Part shown: piece after piece, positions 45,316-53,936 of the stretch
How positions within the stretch are numbered: the first letter of the stretch is position 1
How the letters are laid out: every line of letters starts with the position of its first letter
Source: an uncultured Methylomonas sp.
Lineage (GTDB): Bacteria; Pseudomonadota; Gammaproteobacteria; Methylococcales; Methylomonadaceae
Assembly (NCBI GenBank): GCA_936941155.1
Contig: CAKZJE010000031.1
Coordinates: 124,001-188,000, forward strand
Length of the DNA: 64,000 nucleotides
Reading direction: 5' to 3'
Notes under the pieces: model-generated
Seen by the model: only the letters and a program-made list of their open reading frames with translations
The model's database searches: none
What the model was told of the DNA's origin: nothing
Translations under genes and position numbers: made by a program

Positions 45316-46716
45316 ATGTTTCTAACTTCTTCCAAACACAAAATTTTATTTCTGGCGAGTTCGCTATCGTGGCTATTAACAGGCTGCCAGCACTTGCCTA
45401 GTTCATATTCATCCACCAATCTTACGCAAACGACTTCTTCAGTTGAAGCGCATCATTTTTCAGTTGATTACGAACAAAACTTAATCGGTGCGCTGTCCGC
45501 TATTAGAACACAAAGCAATGATACCCTGCCGGATATAGCAAGGCACTTTGGTTTAGGTCATAACGATATTATTGCTGCCAACCCTACAATTGATCCTTGG
45601 GTGCCTGCGCCTAACTCTGTTGTGTTGTTGCCTTTATTATTTACGCTGCCGGATGCACCGCATCAAGGTATTGTGCTTAATTTAGCGAATATGCGTTTGT
45701 TTCATTATCCCTCACAACAATCGCAGCGGGTTGCAACCTATCCTGTGGGAATAGGGCGTGACGGTTGGAGTACCCCCGTAGGATTAACCAGCGTTGTTAG
45801 CAAAACACGCTATCCAACCTGGAATGTGCCTGAGTCTATTCAACGTGAACATGCGCAAAAAGGCGATCCATTGCCCAGCAGCATACCGCCCGGAGCGAAT
45901 AATCCTTTAGGGGAATATGCCATGCGTTTGGGAGTATCGCAATATTTGATTCATGGCACGAACAAACCATACGGGGTGGGAATGCAAATGAGTCATGGCT
46001 GCGTCAATTTATATCCTGAAGATATTCGCACCTTGTTTGACAGCACGGAGGTGGGCACGCCCGTGATGATAGTTGATCAACCTTATTTACTGGGTTGGCA
46101 TCAAGATATGTTGTTTTTAGAAGCACATAAACCGCTCAACGAATATCAAAACTTTAAAGATCCACTGCTGACTCGAATCAATGAATTTGCCCAACAACAA
46201 CGGTTAAATATTGATTGGGCGAAAGTTGAACAAGTCTTGCAACAAGCCAATGGCATCCCCACTCCTATTTTAGTGAATAGTATGAGTTTGCAAGCACTCA
46301 CGGCTAATGTCATGGTGTTACCGCATCCTGCGTCCTTTTTTGGGCAACCTGTGGTGGGTGGCATCACTGCAAATGATTGGACAGTCAGCGTGGCAACACT
46401 CAATGATGCCAAAACCGCACAAAAGCTAACGGCTATCATTAATCATCAAGGGCCCGTTATCCCAACGCGCACGTTTCAAGAAGGCAGTTTATTTCAGGTG
46501 GTTTCAGGCCCTTTTGCAACAGAGCAAGAAGCAAACAAGGTGTTAAAGCGCATTCATAATGAATTTGAGCTGGATGGTAGAATTAATCCACCACAAGCAT
46601 ATTCAGGGTATGGTTATGCACCTCAAAATCTTAGCAACCAACCGAGTCTTTACAATTACCGCCGCGAACCGAATTTTTTTGAAAAGTTGTTTAATTCAAT
46701 CGGCAACACTTTCTAA
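45316..46716 (+). CDS. L,D-transpeptidase lipoprotein (YkuD) with LysM-like and SPOR-like domains
   Basis: About 466 residues from ATG 45316, which gives a clean lipoprotein signal ending LLTGC; ATG 45292 is possible. An N-terminal LysM-like segment (TLPDIARHFGLGHNDIIAAN), a YkuD domain with the active-site motif HGTNKPYGVGMQMSHGCVNL, including the catalytic Cys, and a C-terminal SPOR-like repeat (SLFQVVSGPFATEQEANKVL). It should form 3-3 cross-links in peptidoglycan or attach proteins to it from the outer or inner membrane. Confidence 0.9.
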   Translation: MFLTSSKHKILFLASSLSWLLTGCQHLPSSYSSTNLTQTTSSVEAHHFSVDYEQNLIGALSAIRTQSNDTLPDIARHFGLGHNDIIAANPTIDPWVPAPNSVVLLPLLFTLPDAPHQGIVLNLANMRLFHYPSQQSQRVATYPVGIGRDGWSTPVGLTSVVSKTRYPTWNVPESIQREHAQKGDPLPSSIPPGANNPLGEYAMRLGVSQYLIHGTNKPYGVGMQMSHGCVNLYPEDIRTLFDSTEVGTPVMIVDQPYLLGWHQDMLFLEAHKPLNEYQNFKDPLLTRINEFAQQQRLNIDWAKVEQVLQQANGIPTPILVNSMSLQALTANVMVLPHPASFFGQPVVGGITANDWTVSVATLNDAKTAQKLTAIINHQGPVIPTRTFQEGSLFQVVSGPFATEQEANKVLKRIHNEFELDGRINPPQAYSGYGYAPQNLSNQPSLYNYRREPNFFEKLFNSIGNTF

Positions 46717-46874
46717 AATCGTGTTTTTGCGCACTAAGAAATCACCCTAATTTGCACAACAACCTGTTGTTTCTTGCACAAATTTAGCTAATTAGCTTTG
46801 CCAATCTTGTCATTAAGCTGTCATATTTTGTGACTACCATAAAGACAATCCTAAATTTGTTGTGCAAATTATTC

Positions 46875-48962
46875 ATGATTGAGAAACAAAAAAAGCACCG
46901 TTTTGCGGAGTCTGTAGGCTTTTCAGTACCTTATGTACGCGAATTAGTGCTACCAGTACAGTCTATCACCTTGGATATGGCTGTTCTTGATGTTCTGCAA
47001 TTGTTTCAAGACAATCCAAATCTTCCTGCCTTTCCAATTATTGATGCCGATAACAACTATTTTGGCATCGCCTCGCGTCGTAATTATCTCAATATTATGA
47101 CAAAAGCTTTCGCACGAGAGCTGTTTGCCCGCAAAGATGTTGTTTCCCTGCTGAAAATCAATCCAACTATTTTTCTTTCGCCAATGATTGCTCATGCAGA
47201 TGATCGCATTGACCAAGTGATTATGGACTTTTTAAGCAACGACCCTGAAATCATGTTTGAAGCTTTGCCGGTGATGGCGGGTGATGAAATTTTAGGCATT
47301 GTCAAAATTGCCGACATGATGTTGAAGCTGTCTGAGTCGCAAAGCTCCTTGATTGGCACAATGGAAAAACTGAGCACGCGCTTGAAAGAAGAAGTGGCAA
47401 GTGCCGCGACCTTGCAGCGTAACTTATTGCGCCCTGAACAAATTCATTTACCCGGCGTGCGTGGCTTATCAACACTGCTCACTTCCAGTGAAGTTGGTGG
47501 TGATTTTTATGATTACTACTGCATTGATGACCGCTGGGTGGTGATGCTAGTCGGTGATGTGAGTGGACACGGTGTCGCAGCGGGCACAATGGTGGGCGCG
47601 GCAAAAGCCGGTGTTAATCTGCTGGAAACTGAAAAAGAACGTGAGCCTCATAAAATTCTGGCGCGGCTAAGCGACACCATTTTAAAAACAGCGCGGCAAT
47701 CATTGTTGATGACCATGTTTGCAGTCTGTTTAGACACGCAAACTGGCGAACTTAAATATGCCAACGCTGGACATCAATTTGCGTATCTGTATCGCCCTAT
47801 CACCGGTACTTTAGAAGTTTTAGAACTTGGCGGAATGCCGTTAGGTCGAAATGAAGGGATTATCTATGAGCAAGGCGTGACAGAAATGGACGTTGGCGAC
47901 CGCTTATTTTTATACACCGACGGCATTGTAGAAGAAGAAAATTCCGAAGGTGAATGTTTTGGCTATGACAGATTAGAAGAGCTGTTAGCCATTCATGCAG
48001 AAGGTGATGCAGAAAACTTAAGAGATCGTTTGCTAGAAGGTTTAATTTCGCACATAGGACATACTGATTTTGGCGATGACGTGACCATTTTTTATATTGA
48101 ACACCACGAGAGAAACCAGAAAAAAGCCGCACATGTAAATTCTGATGCCGATGATTTTGAATTGGTACGGATTGTAGACAGAATGTATCGCAGTAACCCT
48201 GAACAGGCGATTTCCTCGCATATTGTTCGGCAAAACTTGGTGTTTTTGGCTGAAAAAAACTTCTCCGATTTAATTCCCTCTCTTGCGGCTCAAGGTGTGC
48301 GCCGAGTGCTGTTGCGTCATTTGCCTATTCACAATCAATTAGGTTGGAATAATCTACTGCGCCAACATCAAAAAGTCTGTAGTGATGATTTAGCAATGTA
48401 TCTGAATCGTCCCAGTCAACACCGCGAATTCCATTTTGCGCATAGCGATGATAAAGCTTTTATTCTTGCAGAAGTGGACGCGTGGTTACAAGAAACCACG
48501 TTTCCTAATCCAGACCGCCTAGATGCGGTGATTCTGATTTTAGATGAGCTGATTGAAAACGGTTTATTTGCCGCACCGCGCGATGGCAAAGGCAATGCAC
48601 TGTATAAAAAAGGCAGTGTCCGTGCTTTGCAAAACAGCGAAATGCTACGCCTTACGCTGTCTTATCAAGACGGCTTGCTCGGCGTTTCATTAATAGATAA
48701 CTGGGGCACGTTAACCCCAACGATTTTTCTCAACAGACTCTCACGCAATGTGCGCGGAATTGGCTTAGATTCTGGCGTAGGCGGTGGTGGTCTGTATTTG
48801 ATTTGGCGACTTTCCGACTATCTGCAAGTGCGTGTTTTGCCTTATCGACAAACGCAAGTCTGCGCCTTTTTAGACTTAAATAATCCTTTTGATCCAGAAA
48901 TTGAAAATGGCTTTCAGTTTTTGTATCACACCGAGGTTCATGAAACTGTTAATTCATTGTAA
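46875..48962 (+). CDS. SpoIIE-type PP2C phosphatase with CBS pair and ATPase-like C-terminus
   Basis: About 695 residues from ATG 46875 (a GTG at 46830 is possible). CBS pair (about 20-165, LDVLQLFQDNPNLPAFPIID), then a SpoIIE phosphatase (about 180-415) with GGDFYDYY, GDVSGHGVAAG, AGHQFAYLY, LYTDGIVEE and DDVTIFYI. The C-terminal third resembles a HATPase (anti-sigma kinase-like) fold with LDAVILILDELIENGL and GIGLDSGVGGGGLYLI. It is a partner-switching regulator whose target is probably the STAS protein encoded 11 bp downstream. Confidence 0.9.
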   Translation: MIEKQKKHRFAESVGFSVPYVRELVLPVQSITLDMAVLDVLQLFQDNPNLPAFPIIDADNNYFGIASRRNYLNIMTKAFARELFARKDVVSLLKINPTIFLSPMIAHADDRIDQVIMDFLSNDPEIMFEALPVMAGDEILGIVKIADMMLKLSESQSSLIGTMEKLSTRLKEEVASAATLQRNLLRPEQIHLPGVRGLSTLLTSSEVGGDFYDYYCIDDRWVVMLVGDVSGHGVAAGTMVGAAKAGVNLLETEKEREPHKILARLSDTILKTARQSLLMTMFAVCLDTQTGELKYANAGHQFAYLYRPITGTLEVLELGGMPLGRNEGIIYEQGVTEMDVGDRLFLYTDGIVEEENSEGECFGYDRLEELLAIHAEGDAENLRDRLLEGLISHIGHTDFGDDVTIFYIEHHERNQKKAAHVNSDADDFELVRIVDRMYRSNPEQAISSHIVRQNLVFLAEKNFSDLIPSLAAQGVRRVLLRHLPIHNQLGWNNLLRQHQKVCSDDLAMYLNRPSQHREFHFAHSDDKAFILAEVDAWLQETTFPNPDRLDAVILILDELIENGLFAAPRDGKGNALYKKGSVRALQNSEMLRLTLSYQDGLLGVSLIDNWGTLTPTIFLNRLSRNVRGIGLDSGVGGGGLYLIWRLSDYLQVRVLPYRQTQVCAFLDLNNPFDPEIENGFQFLYHTEVHETVNSL

Positions 48963-48973
48963 GGATTCCTATC

Positions 48974-50128
48974 ATGTTACAAATTCTACCTGCTCCTTCG
49001 ACGACCGCATTGCAACAATCATTTAATCTTGATGGCACGATTGATATTGAATCTATTTCTGCACTTGAAACTTTGTATGTTTTGCCAGAAAAATGCGTCG
49101 CGGAACTGGATTTTTCCTTAGTACAACGTGTCAATTCAATGGGTTTGGCGCAATTGCTGAAATTGTTTGAACATTGGCAAAAACGCGATATTCAAATTCA
49201 TGTTAGCAACACAAATCGCATGATTGGCGTGTTGTTTAAAATGACTGGACTCACGCGCTTTCTTGCCGCCGATGCCGCCCCATCGCCTGTTGCGACAGCA
49301 CCTGCGTATCAAATGGATCAAGGGGCTTACACTGGCACTGCCAAAAGTGACGGCAAATTGAAAATGTGGGTAAATGCGCAAAGCAGTCATCAAATGAATG
49401 GCTGGTATTTTTTCAATACTTATTTGCAACGCCACTTAAACCGTGAAATTCAATTGGAATTAGTACACGGCGCAATCAATGAACAAGACAAACATATTCA
49501 TGAAATGGATATTGTGTTCACCAAACCGTTTGAAGCCACGCGCTTATTATTGGAGCATCGTTTTCGCCCTTTATTGCGCCCAATAGATCAAACCGATGAA
49601 GTCACTTTGCTGGTGCGTGCGAACGATACGCGCCAAAGTTTGGCAGAATTTCAAGGCAGCAAAGTGGTAACAGCTTCTTCTGATAACTTTGTGTATTTGC
49701 TGGGGCGTTTCTTATTGGAAGAAGAAAAAGAAAATTCATCTGCTGCAAATTTAGATTATTTGTTTTCAGGGCATGATATTAAAGCCTTGCAGATGTTGCT
49801 GAAAAGCTCGGCTGATATTATGTGCATGTTAAGCGAGACTTATGAGAGTTTGTCTGGATTGACAAAAAAAATGCTGCGCCAAATTGACCAAAGCGAAACG
49901 GCATTTGCGTTCCATTTATTTTGTGTTGCGCCACATTGTGCGGAAATTGGCGAGGCAATGACAGAGGTGTTATTGAATATGAGCCAAGATAGTCAAGGGC
50001 GGCAAGTATTGGCGGATTTGAATATTTCGGGGTGGAGTAAGCCGAAACAAGATGAAATTAATATGCTGGTGATGTTGTTTAATCGCTATACCGGGCAGGA
50101 AGAAATACCTTTGAAAATAGCTGTGTAG
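48974..50128 (+). CDS. STAS domain fused to a PhnD-like binding domain
   Basis: A protein of 384 residues without signal peptide. Residues about 1-100 form a STAS domain (VAELDFSLVQRVNSMGLAQL, with the phosphorylatable Ser in VNSMGL), the anti-sigma-antagonist fold. After a linker, residues about 125-375 resemble a type 2 periplasmic binding (PhnD-like) domain (YFFNTYLQRHLNREIQLELV, MDIVFTKPFEATRLLLE) but in the cytoplasm. It follows the SpoIIE-type phosphatase gene by 11 bp. Serine phosphorylation by a cognate kinase and ligand control are inference. Confidence 0.78.
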   Translation: MLQILPAPSTTALQQSFNLDGTIDIESISALETLYVLPEKCVAELDFSLVQRVNSMGLAQLLKLFEHWQKRDIQIHVSNTNRMIGVLFKMTGLTRFLAADAAPSPVATAPAYQMDQGAYTGTAKSDGKLKMWVNAQSSHQMNGWYFFNTYLQRHLNREIQLELVHGAINEQDKHIHEMDIVFTKPFEATRLLLEHRFRPLLRPIDQTDEVTLLVRANDTRQSLAEFQGSKVVTASSDNFVYLLGRFLLEEEKENSSAANLDYLFSGHDIKALQMLLKSSADIMCMLSETYESLSGLTKKMLRQIDQSETAFAFHLFCVAPHCAEIGEAMTEVLLNMSQDSQGRQVLADLNISGWSKPKQDEINMLVMLFNRYTGQEEIPLKIAV

Positions 50129-50152
50129 TTTTTTTGTAGTTGCGTTGGCGTT

Positions 50153-50185
50153 AAACCTGACAGGTTTTTGAAACCTGTCAGGTTT
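50153..50185. repeat. 33-bp palindromic repeat, type B copy 2
   Basis: Identical to the copy at 14736; followed by more T residues, so it makes a good terminator for the STAS-fusion gene. Confidence 0.95.
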
Positions 50186-50219
50186 TTTTTTGCTTAAGTT
50201 GTAGCGATAATTTGCACAG

Positions 50220-50255
50220 ATTTTTTCAACACGACTGGTCATCTTGAAAAATTTT
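50220..50255. repeat. 38-bp palindrome family (type C), copy 6, degenerate
   Basis: The core ACGACTGGTCATCTT has one change from the consensus, with TTTTTTCAAC on the left and GAAAAATTTT on the right. It lies just beyond the type B repeat. Confidence 0.8.
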
Positions 50256-50396
50256 AGATACAAAATATAAAAATGGTAAAAAACGAGCTTACTTTTTGAG
50301 TTAGGGTAATGAATTATTCAGCTATTTATTTTTAAAACTATCTATAAACTAAACCTGTATCATTACATTAACAATAGCAGAAAACAGGAAATATCA

Positions 50397-51089
50397 ATGA
50401 GGTTCACACTCAACAAAGTCGTACCTTGGGGACGCTCCTATCAGGAATATCTCGCCATGTTCGCCCTCAGCGATGCCGATTTGCAGTTGCGCATTCTCGG
50501 TTGCGGCGATGGCCCAGCCAGTTTCAACGCCGAACACACTCAACGCGGCGGCAACATCATCTCAATTGACCCCATTTATCAATTTGATACCGCGCAAATA
50601 AACAACCGCATTGCTGAAACCTACGAAATCGTGCTGGAACAACTGCGCCAAAATCAGCAAGATTACTTGTGGGACACCATTCCATCCGTTGAAAAACTCG
50701 GAGAAATTCGGATGACAGCCATGCAGCTGTTTTTGCAAGATTACGAAACCGGAAAAAATAGCGGTCGTTATCTTGCCGGAGAATTGCCCGAGCTACCTTT
50801 TGCCAACGTGCAATTTGACCTCGCGCTGTCTTCACATTTTTTGTTTTTATACAGCGAACATTTATCCGCTGAATTTCATCTGCAAGCTTTGCAAGAAATG
50901 CTGCGCGTGGCAAACGAAGTGCGAGTATTTCCATTAGTAACCTTGACTGGAAAAACCTCACCGTATTTAGAGTTCATTTTGAAAGCACTGAAAAATCAAG
51001 GATTTTCGACACAAATTCAACAGGTTACTTATCAATTCCAACGCGGCGCAAATGAAATGCTGATTATCAAAGCTGAGGCACTATGTTAA
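50397..51089 (+). CDS. SAM-dependent methyltransferase-like protein
   Basis: A protein of 230 residues with a Rossmann methyltransferase core: motif I LGCGDGPASFNAE near 36, the acidic residue in IISIDPIYQ, and FDLALSSHFLFLY near 140. It is the kind of small conserved family often next to mutY or other housekeeping genes; its substrate is unknown. CAGGAA lies upstream of the ATG. The stop overlaps the mutY start by 7 bp. Confidence 0.75.
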   Translation: MRFTLNKVVPWGRSYQEYLAMFALSDADLQLRILGCGDGPASFNAEHTQRGGNIISIDPIYQFDTAQINNRIAETYEIVLEQLRQNQQDYLWDTIPSVEKLGEIRMTAMQLFLQDYETGKNSGRYLAGELPELPFANVQFDLALSSHFLFLYSEHLSAEFHLQALQEMLRVANEVRVFPLVTLTGKTSPYLEFILKALKNQGFSTQIQQVTYQFQRGANEMLIIKAEALC

Positions 51090-52129
51090 ACGCTGAAATT
51101 TTTCAAACGCAGGTTTTAGCGTGGTTTGACCAACACGGCCGCAAAGATTTGCCTTGGCAACAACCGATTACGCCCTATCGGGTTTGGGTATCGGAAGTGA
51201 TGTTGCAACAAACGCAAGTCACAACCGTGATTCCTTATTTCAATCGCTTTATGCAAAGTTTTCCCGATGTAGAAAGCCTTAGCAATGCGCCGCTCGATGA
51301 GGTTTTGCAACATTGGGCGGGCTTAGGTTATTACGCGCGGGGTAGAAATCTACATAAAGCCGCTGGATTGATTGTTGCGCAAGGCGGTTTTCCGCAAACT
51401 ATTGACACCTTAACCGCTTTACCCGGTATTGGTTTATCCACCGCCGGAGCGATTTTAAGCATTGCTTTTCAACACTCGGCACCGATTTTAGACGGCAATG
51501 TGCGACGAGTTTTAGCGCGGTTTTGCGGTATTGATGGTTGGACGGGCGATACAAAAATTAACCAAAAGTTATGGGAAATCAGCGCGTTTTATACCCCCAT
51601 CGAGCGGGTAGCCGATTACACGCAAGCCATGATGGATTTGGGTGCAACACTGTGTACACGCAGTAAACCTTTGTGTCTCGCTTGTCCGATTGCAGAATTT
51701 TGTGTAGCAAAACGCGAAGGAAAAACCGCAATTTTACCCACACCGAAACCCAGCAAAAAAACACCGGTAAAAACTTGCGTATTTTTATTACTGCAAAATA
51801 ATCAACAGCAGATTTTATTAGAAAAACGCCCACCGTTAGGAATTTGGGGCGGCTTGTGGAGTTTACCGGAATTTAGCGATGTAGCTGAGGCGCGTGTTTG
51901 GTGTGTGGAAAATAACTTTCAGTTAAGCAAAGAACAAACGTTTCCAACGCAACGCCATACTTTTTCACATTATCATTTGGATTTCACGCCGTTATTGATT
52001 CAGTGTGAAAACCCTGAAAATCGTGTGATGGAATCAGCCTCTAAAGTCTGGTATAAACTGAATGAGTTGAATACTTTGGCTTTGCCTGCACCGATCACCC
52101 GATTATTGCAGGATTTACATAACGAATGA
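51083..52129 (+). CDS. mutY: A/G-specific adenine DNA glycosylase
   Basis: Removes adenine mispaired with 8-oxoguanine. The 348-residue product has PYRVWVSEVMLQQTQVTTVI, the helix-hairpin-helix LPGIGLSTAGAILS, the catalytic Asp in DGNVRRVLAR, the 4Fe-4S ligands CTRSKPLCLACPIAEFC and a C-terminal NUDIX-like 8-oxoG recognition domain. Followed directly by yggX, as in many Gammaproteobacteria. Confidence 0.97.
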   Translation: MLNAEIFQTQVLAWFDQHGRKDLPWQQPITPYRVWVSEVMLQQTQVTTVIPYFNRFMQSFPDVESLSNAPLDEVLQHWAGLGYYARGRNLHKAAGLIVAQGGFPQTIDTLTALPGIGLSTAGAILSIAFQHSAPILDGNVRRVLARFCGIDGWTGDTKINQKLWEISAFYTPIERVADYTQAMMDLGATLCTRSKPLCLACPIAEFCVAKREGKTAILPTPKPSKKTPVKTCVFLLLQNNQQQILLEKRPPLGIWGGLWSLPEFSDVAEARVWCVENNFQLSKEQTFPTQRHTFSHYHLDFTPLLIQCENPENRVMESASKVWYKLNELNTLALPAPITRLLQDLHNE

Positions 52130-52138
52130 GGAATACAA

Positions 52139-52411
52139 ATGACACGAATGGTGAATTGCGTAAAATTAGGCACAGAAGCAGAAGGTTTGGACGCGCCGCC
52201 GTTTCCAGGCGCAAAAGGACAGCAAATTTTTGAATCTGTCTCCAAACAAGCGTGGCAAGATTGGCTAAAAATGCAAACTATGTTAATCAATGAGCAAAAA
52301 CTGGCGAGTTTTGATCCAAAAGCGAGAAAGTTTTTGGAAGAAGAGCGGACAAAATTTTTGTTTGCAGGTGGTTTTGAAATGCCAGAAGGTTATGTTCCAC
52401 CTAAAAACTGA
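52139..52411 (+). CDS. yggX: Fe(2+)-trafficking protein YggX
   Basis: A protein of 90 residues with MVNCVKLGTEAEGLDAPPFP, the single cysteine, WLKMQTMLINEQKL and LFAGGFEMPEGYVPP, all matching YggX, which protects iron-sulfur proteins from oxidants. GAGGA lies 6 bp from the ATG. It is coupled in order with mutY. Confidence 0.95.
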   Translation: MTRMVNCVKLGTEAEGLDAPPFPGAKGQQIFESVSKQAWQDWLKMQTMLINEQKLASFDPKARKFLEEERTKFLFAGGFEMPEGYVPPKN

Positions 52412-52707
52412 TCTTAATGACTAGCGTTTTTTGAAAAAGAACATTATGAAAAACTTTCAGATAATAATGTAGTAATTAAGGTCATTCTAGGTGAGAGAGC
52501 TAAGCGCAAATAAAACCATAAAGCATTGATTTTAATTTGAAATTTGCTAGATTTGCTTTCGGAAAGACATTTTATTTTCTGAAAAATAAAGCCCTTTATG
52601 CTATACTTCAAGCACTTACATAATATTCAGTTTGTAAGGATTTTTTAGTTGAAAAACTAAGTTGTAATGCTTTGGAGCTCTCCGAAGCTGTATTTTAAAT
52701 TATCCAG

Positions 52708-53097
52708 ATGACTATCATGACAAAAATCAACAAATCTTCTTTAGCGATTGCAATCAGTGCTTTATTAATGTCTTCAGCTGTGTTGGCAGAAGAAGCAGCT
52801 CCAGCAGCAGCGGCTGCTCCAGCAGCAGTAGCAGCACCAGCAGCAGCTCCAGAAGCAGCTCCAGAAGCAGCAGCTCCAGCGGCAGCAGCAACAGATGCAG
52901 CAGCTCCAGCAGCAACTGATGCAGCAGCTCCTGCTAAAAAACACCACGTTAAAAAACACAAAAAACACAAAGCTAAAAAACACCACAAAGCGAAAAAAGC
53001 AGCAGCTCCAGCTGACGCAGCAGCGGCTCCAGCTCCAGCAGCTGACGCAGTAGCTCCAGCAGCTCCAGCTCCAGAAGCGGCTCCAGCAGCAAAATAA
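52708..53097 (+). CDS. Exported Ala/Pro-rich protein with a central His/Lys-rich region
   Basis: A protein of 129 residues: a signal peptide (about 1-27, SSLAIAISALLMSSAVLAEE), then an Ala/Pro-rich stretch (AAPAAAAAPAAVAAPAAAPE and more), a central basic region (about 75-97, KKHHVKKHKKHKAKKHH) and another Ala/Pro-rich stretch. The DNA is a run of GCA/GCT/CCA codons. It could be a nucleic-acid- or heparin-binding envelope protein or a metal-binding protein; unknown. The spacer 52412-52707 shows no gene. Confidence 0.8.
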   Translation: MTIMTKINKSSLAIAISALLMSSAVLAEEAAPAAAAAPAAVAAPAAAPEAAPEAAAPAAAATDAAAPAATDAAAPAKKHHVKKHKKHKAKKHHKAKKAAAPADAAAAPAPAADAVAPAAPAPEAAPAAK

Positions 53098-53137
53098 TTA
53101 ACGCAACGTTAATTTGTTTTTCGCACAGCTTGTATTT

Positions 53138-53179
53138 CCTGGTTTTCGTTTAGTTTTTAAATTGAAAACCAGGATTTTT
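53138..53179 (+). terminator. Terminator after the Ala-rich protein gene
   Basis: Arms CCTGGTTTTC (53138-53147) and GAAAACCAGG (53164-53173) followed by a short T-run. Confidence 0.8.
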
Positions 53180-53229
53180 CAAAGATAAAATCCAGCATCC
53201 CTGCTTTAAATCTTCCCTGTTACTTCATA

Positions 53230-53781
53230 TTACCACTGAGACTCACCAGTTTCAGGGTCATACATTTCATGCACAATTGTGTGACGATTCGCAATTAACT
53301 CATCAATCGTTGGCGAACCAGTCATAGCGCGTTGAATCGCTAATTTCATGCCATCGTAGTTAGTGCGATACAACTCTTTTCTGTTCAAATCAGGATTATT
53401 CGCACATTCAGGTGCAATCCAAATCATTGCAACAATACAAATATCATCCACAATTTCTTTTGGAATAATTCCTTCGCTGACACAATCCACAACCGCATCA
53501 GCAACAGCGGATTGCACAGGCCCACCCAGCAAATTAACATAAGCATTGTTTTTGATGGTTGATTTTGACACCATCATGGTTGCAGGACGCACCATTTGAT
53601 TACACGCACGAATTGCAAACATCCGCGTGTGACCTGCGGTTTGTCCCATCATATTCGCAAACGCATGTCCCGCTGGGCCTTTTGTGCTGCCGATTAAAAT
53701 TTCTGGCATTGCATCAGACATATCACCTGTTGTACAAAAAATCGTCGCTTCGCCGGTTTTAAACCAAATATCATCAGACAT
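53230..53781 (-). CDS. Formaldehyde-activating enzyme (Fae) homologue
   Basis: A protein of 183 residues starting MSDDIWFKTGEATIF with GGAG upstream. It aligns with Fae by IGSTKGPAGHAFANMM, PATMMVSKSTI, DAVVDCVSEGIIPKEIVDD and YDGMKLAIQRAMTGSPT. True Fae condenses formaldehyde with tetrahydromethanopterin. The histidine that precedes the first conserved strand in characterised Fae (AHIDLIIG, from memory) is Met here (AMPEILIG), so this may be a Fae2/Fae3-like paralogue with another role. It hints at C1 metabolism in the organism. Confidence 0.85.
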   Translation of the reverse strand: MSDDIWFKTGEATIFCTTGDMSDAMPEILIGSTKGPAGHAFANMMGQTAGHTRMFAIRACNQMVRPATMMVSKSTIKNNAYVNLLGGPVQSAVADAVVDCVSEGIIPKEIVDDICIVAMIWIAPECANNPDLNRKELYRTNYDGMKLAIQRAMTGSPTIDELIANRHTIVHEMYDPETGESQW

Positions 53782-53936
53782 TTTTATCTCCAAAAGTAAA
53801 ATTCAAAAGGGAAGCATTCTATGACGGATAAATAGGCAGGGCAACAGAATTAAAATCATTTTTTGCAGGAGTTATTAATGATGCTGTTAAAATACCCTCT
53901 TTATTTTCAGCCATTTTTTTCGTCTCAGCATTTACA

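Noticed and set aside
52695-52988. Minus-strand Ala/Gly-rich and Cys-rich frames
   Set aside because: They are the complements of the GCA/GCT/CCA codon run of the exported protein and have no independent support.
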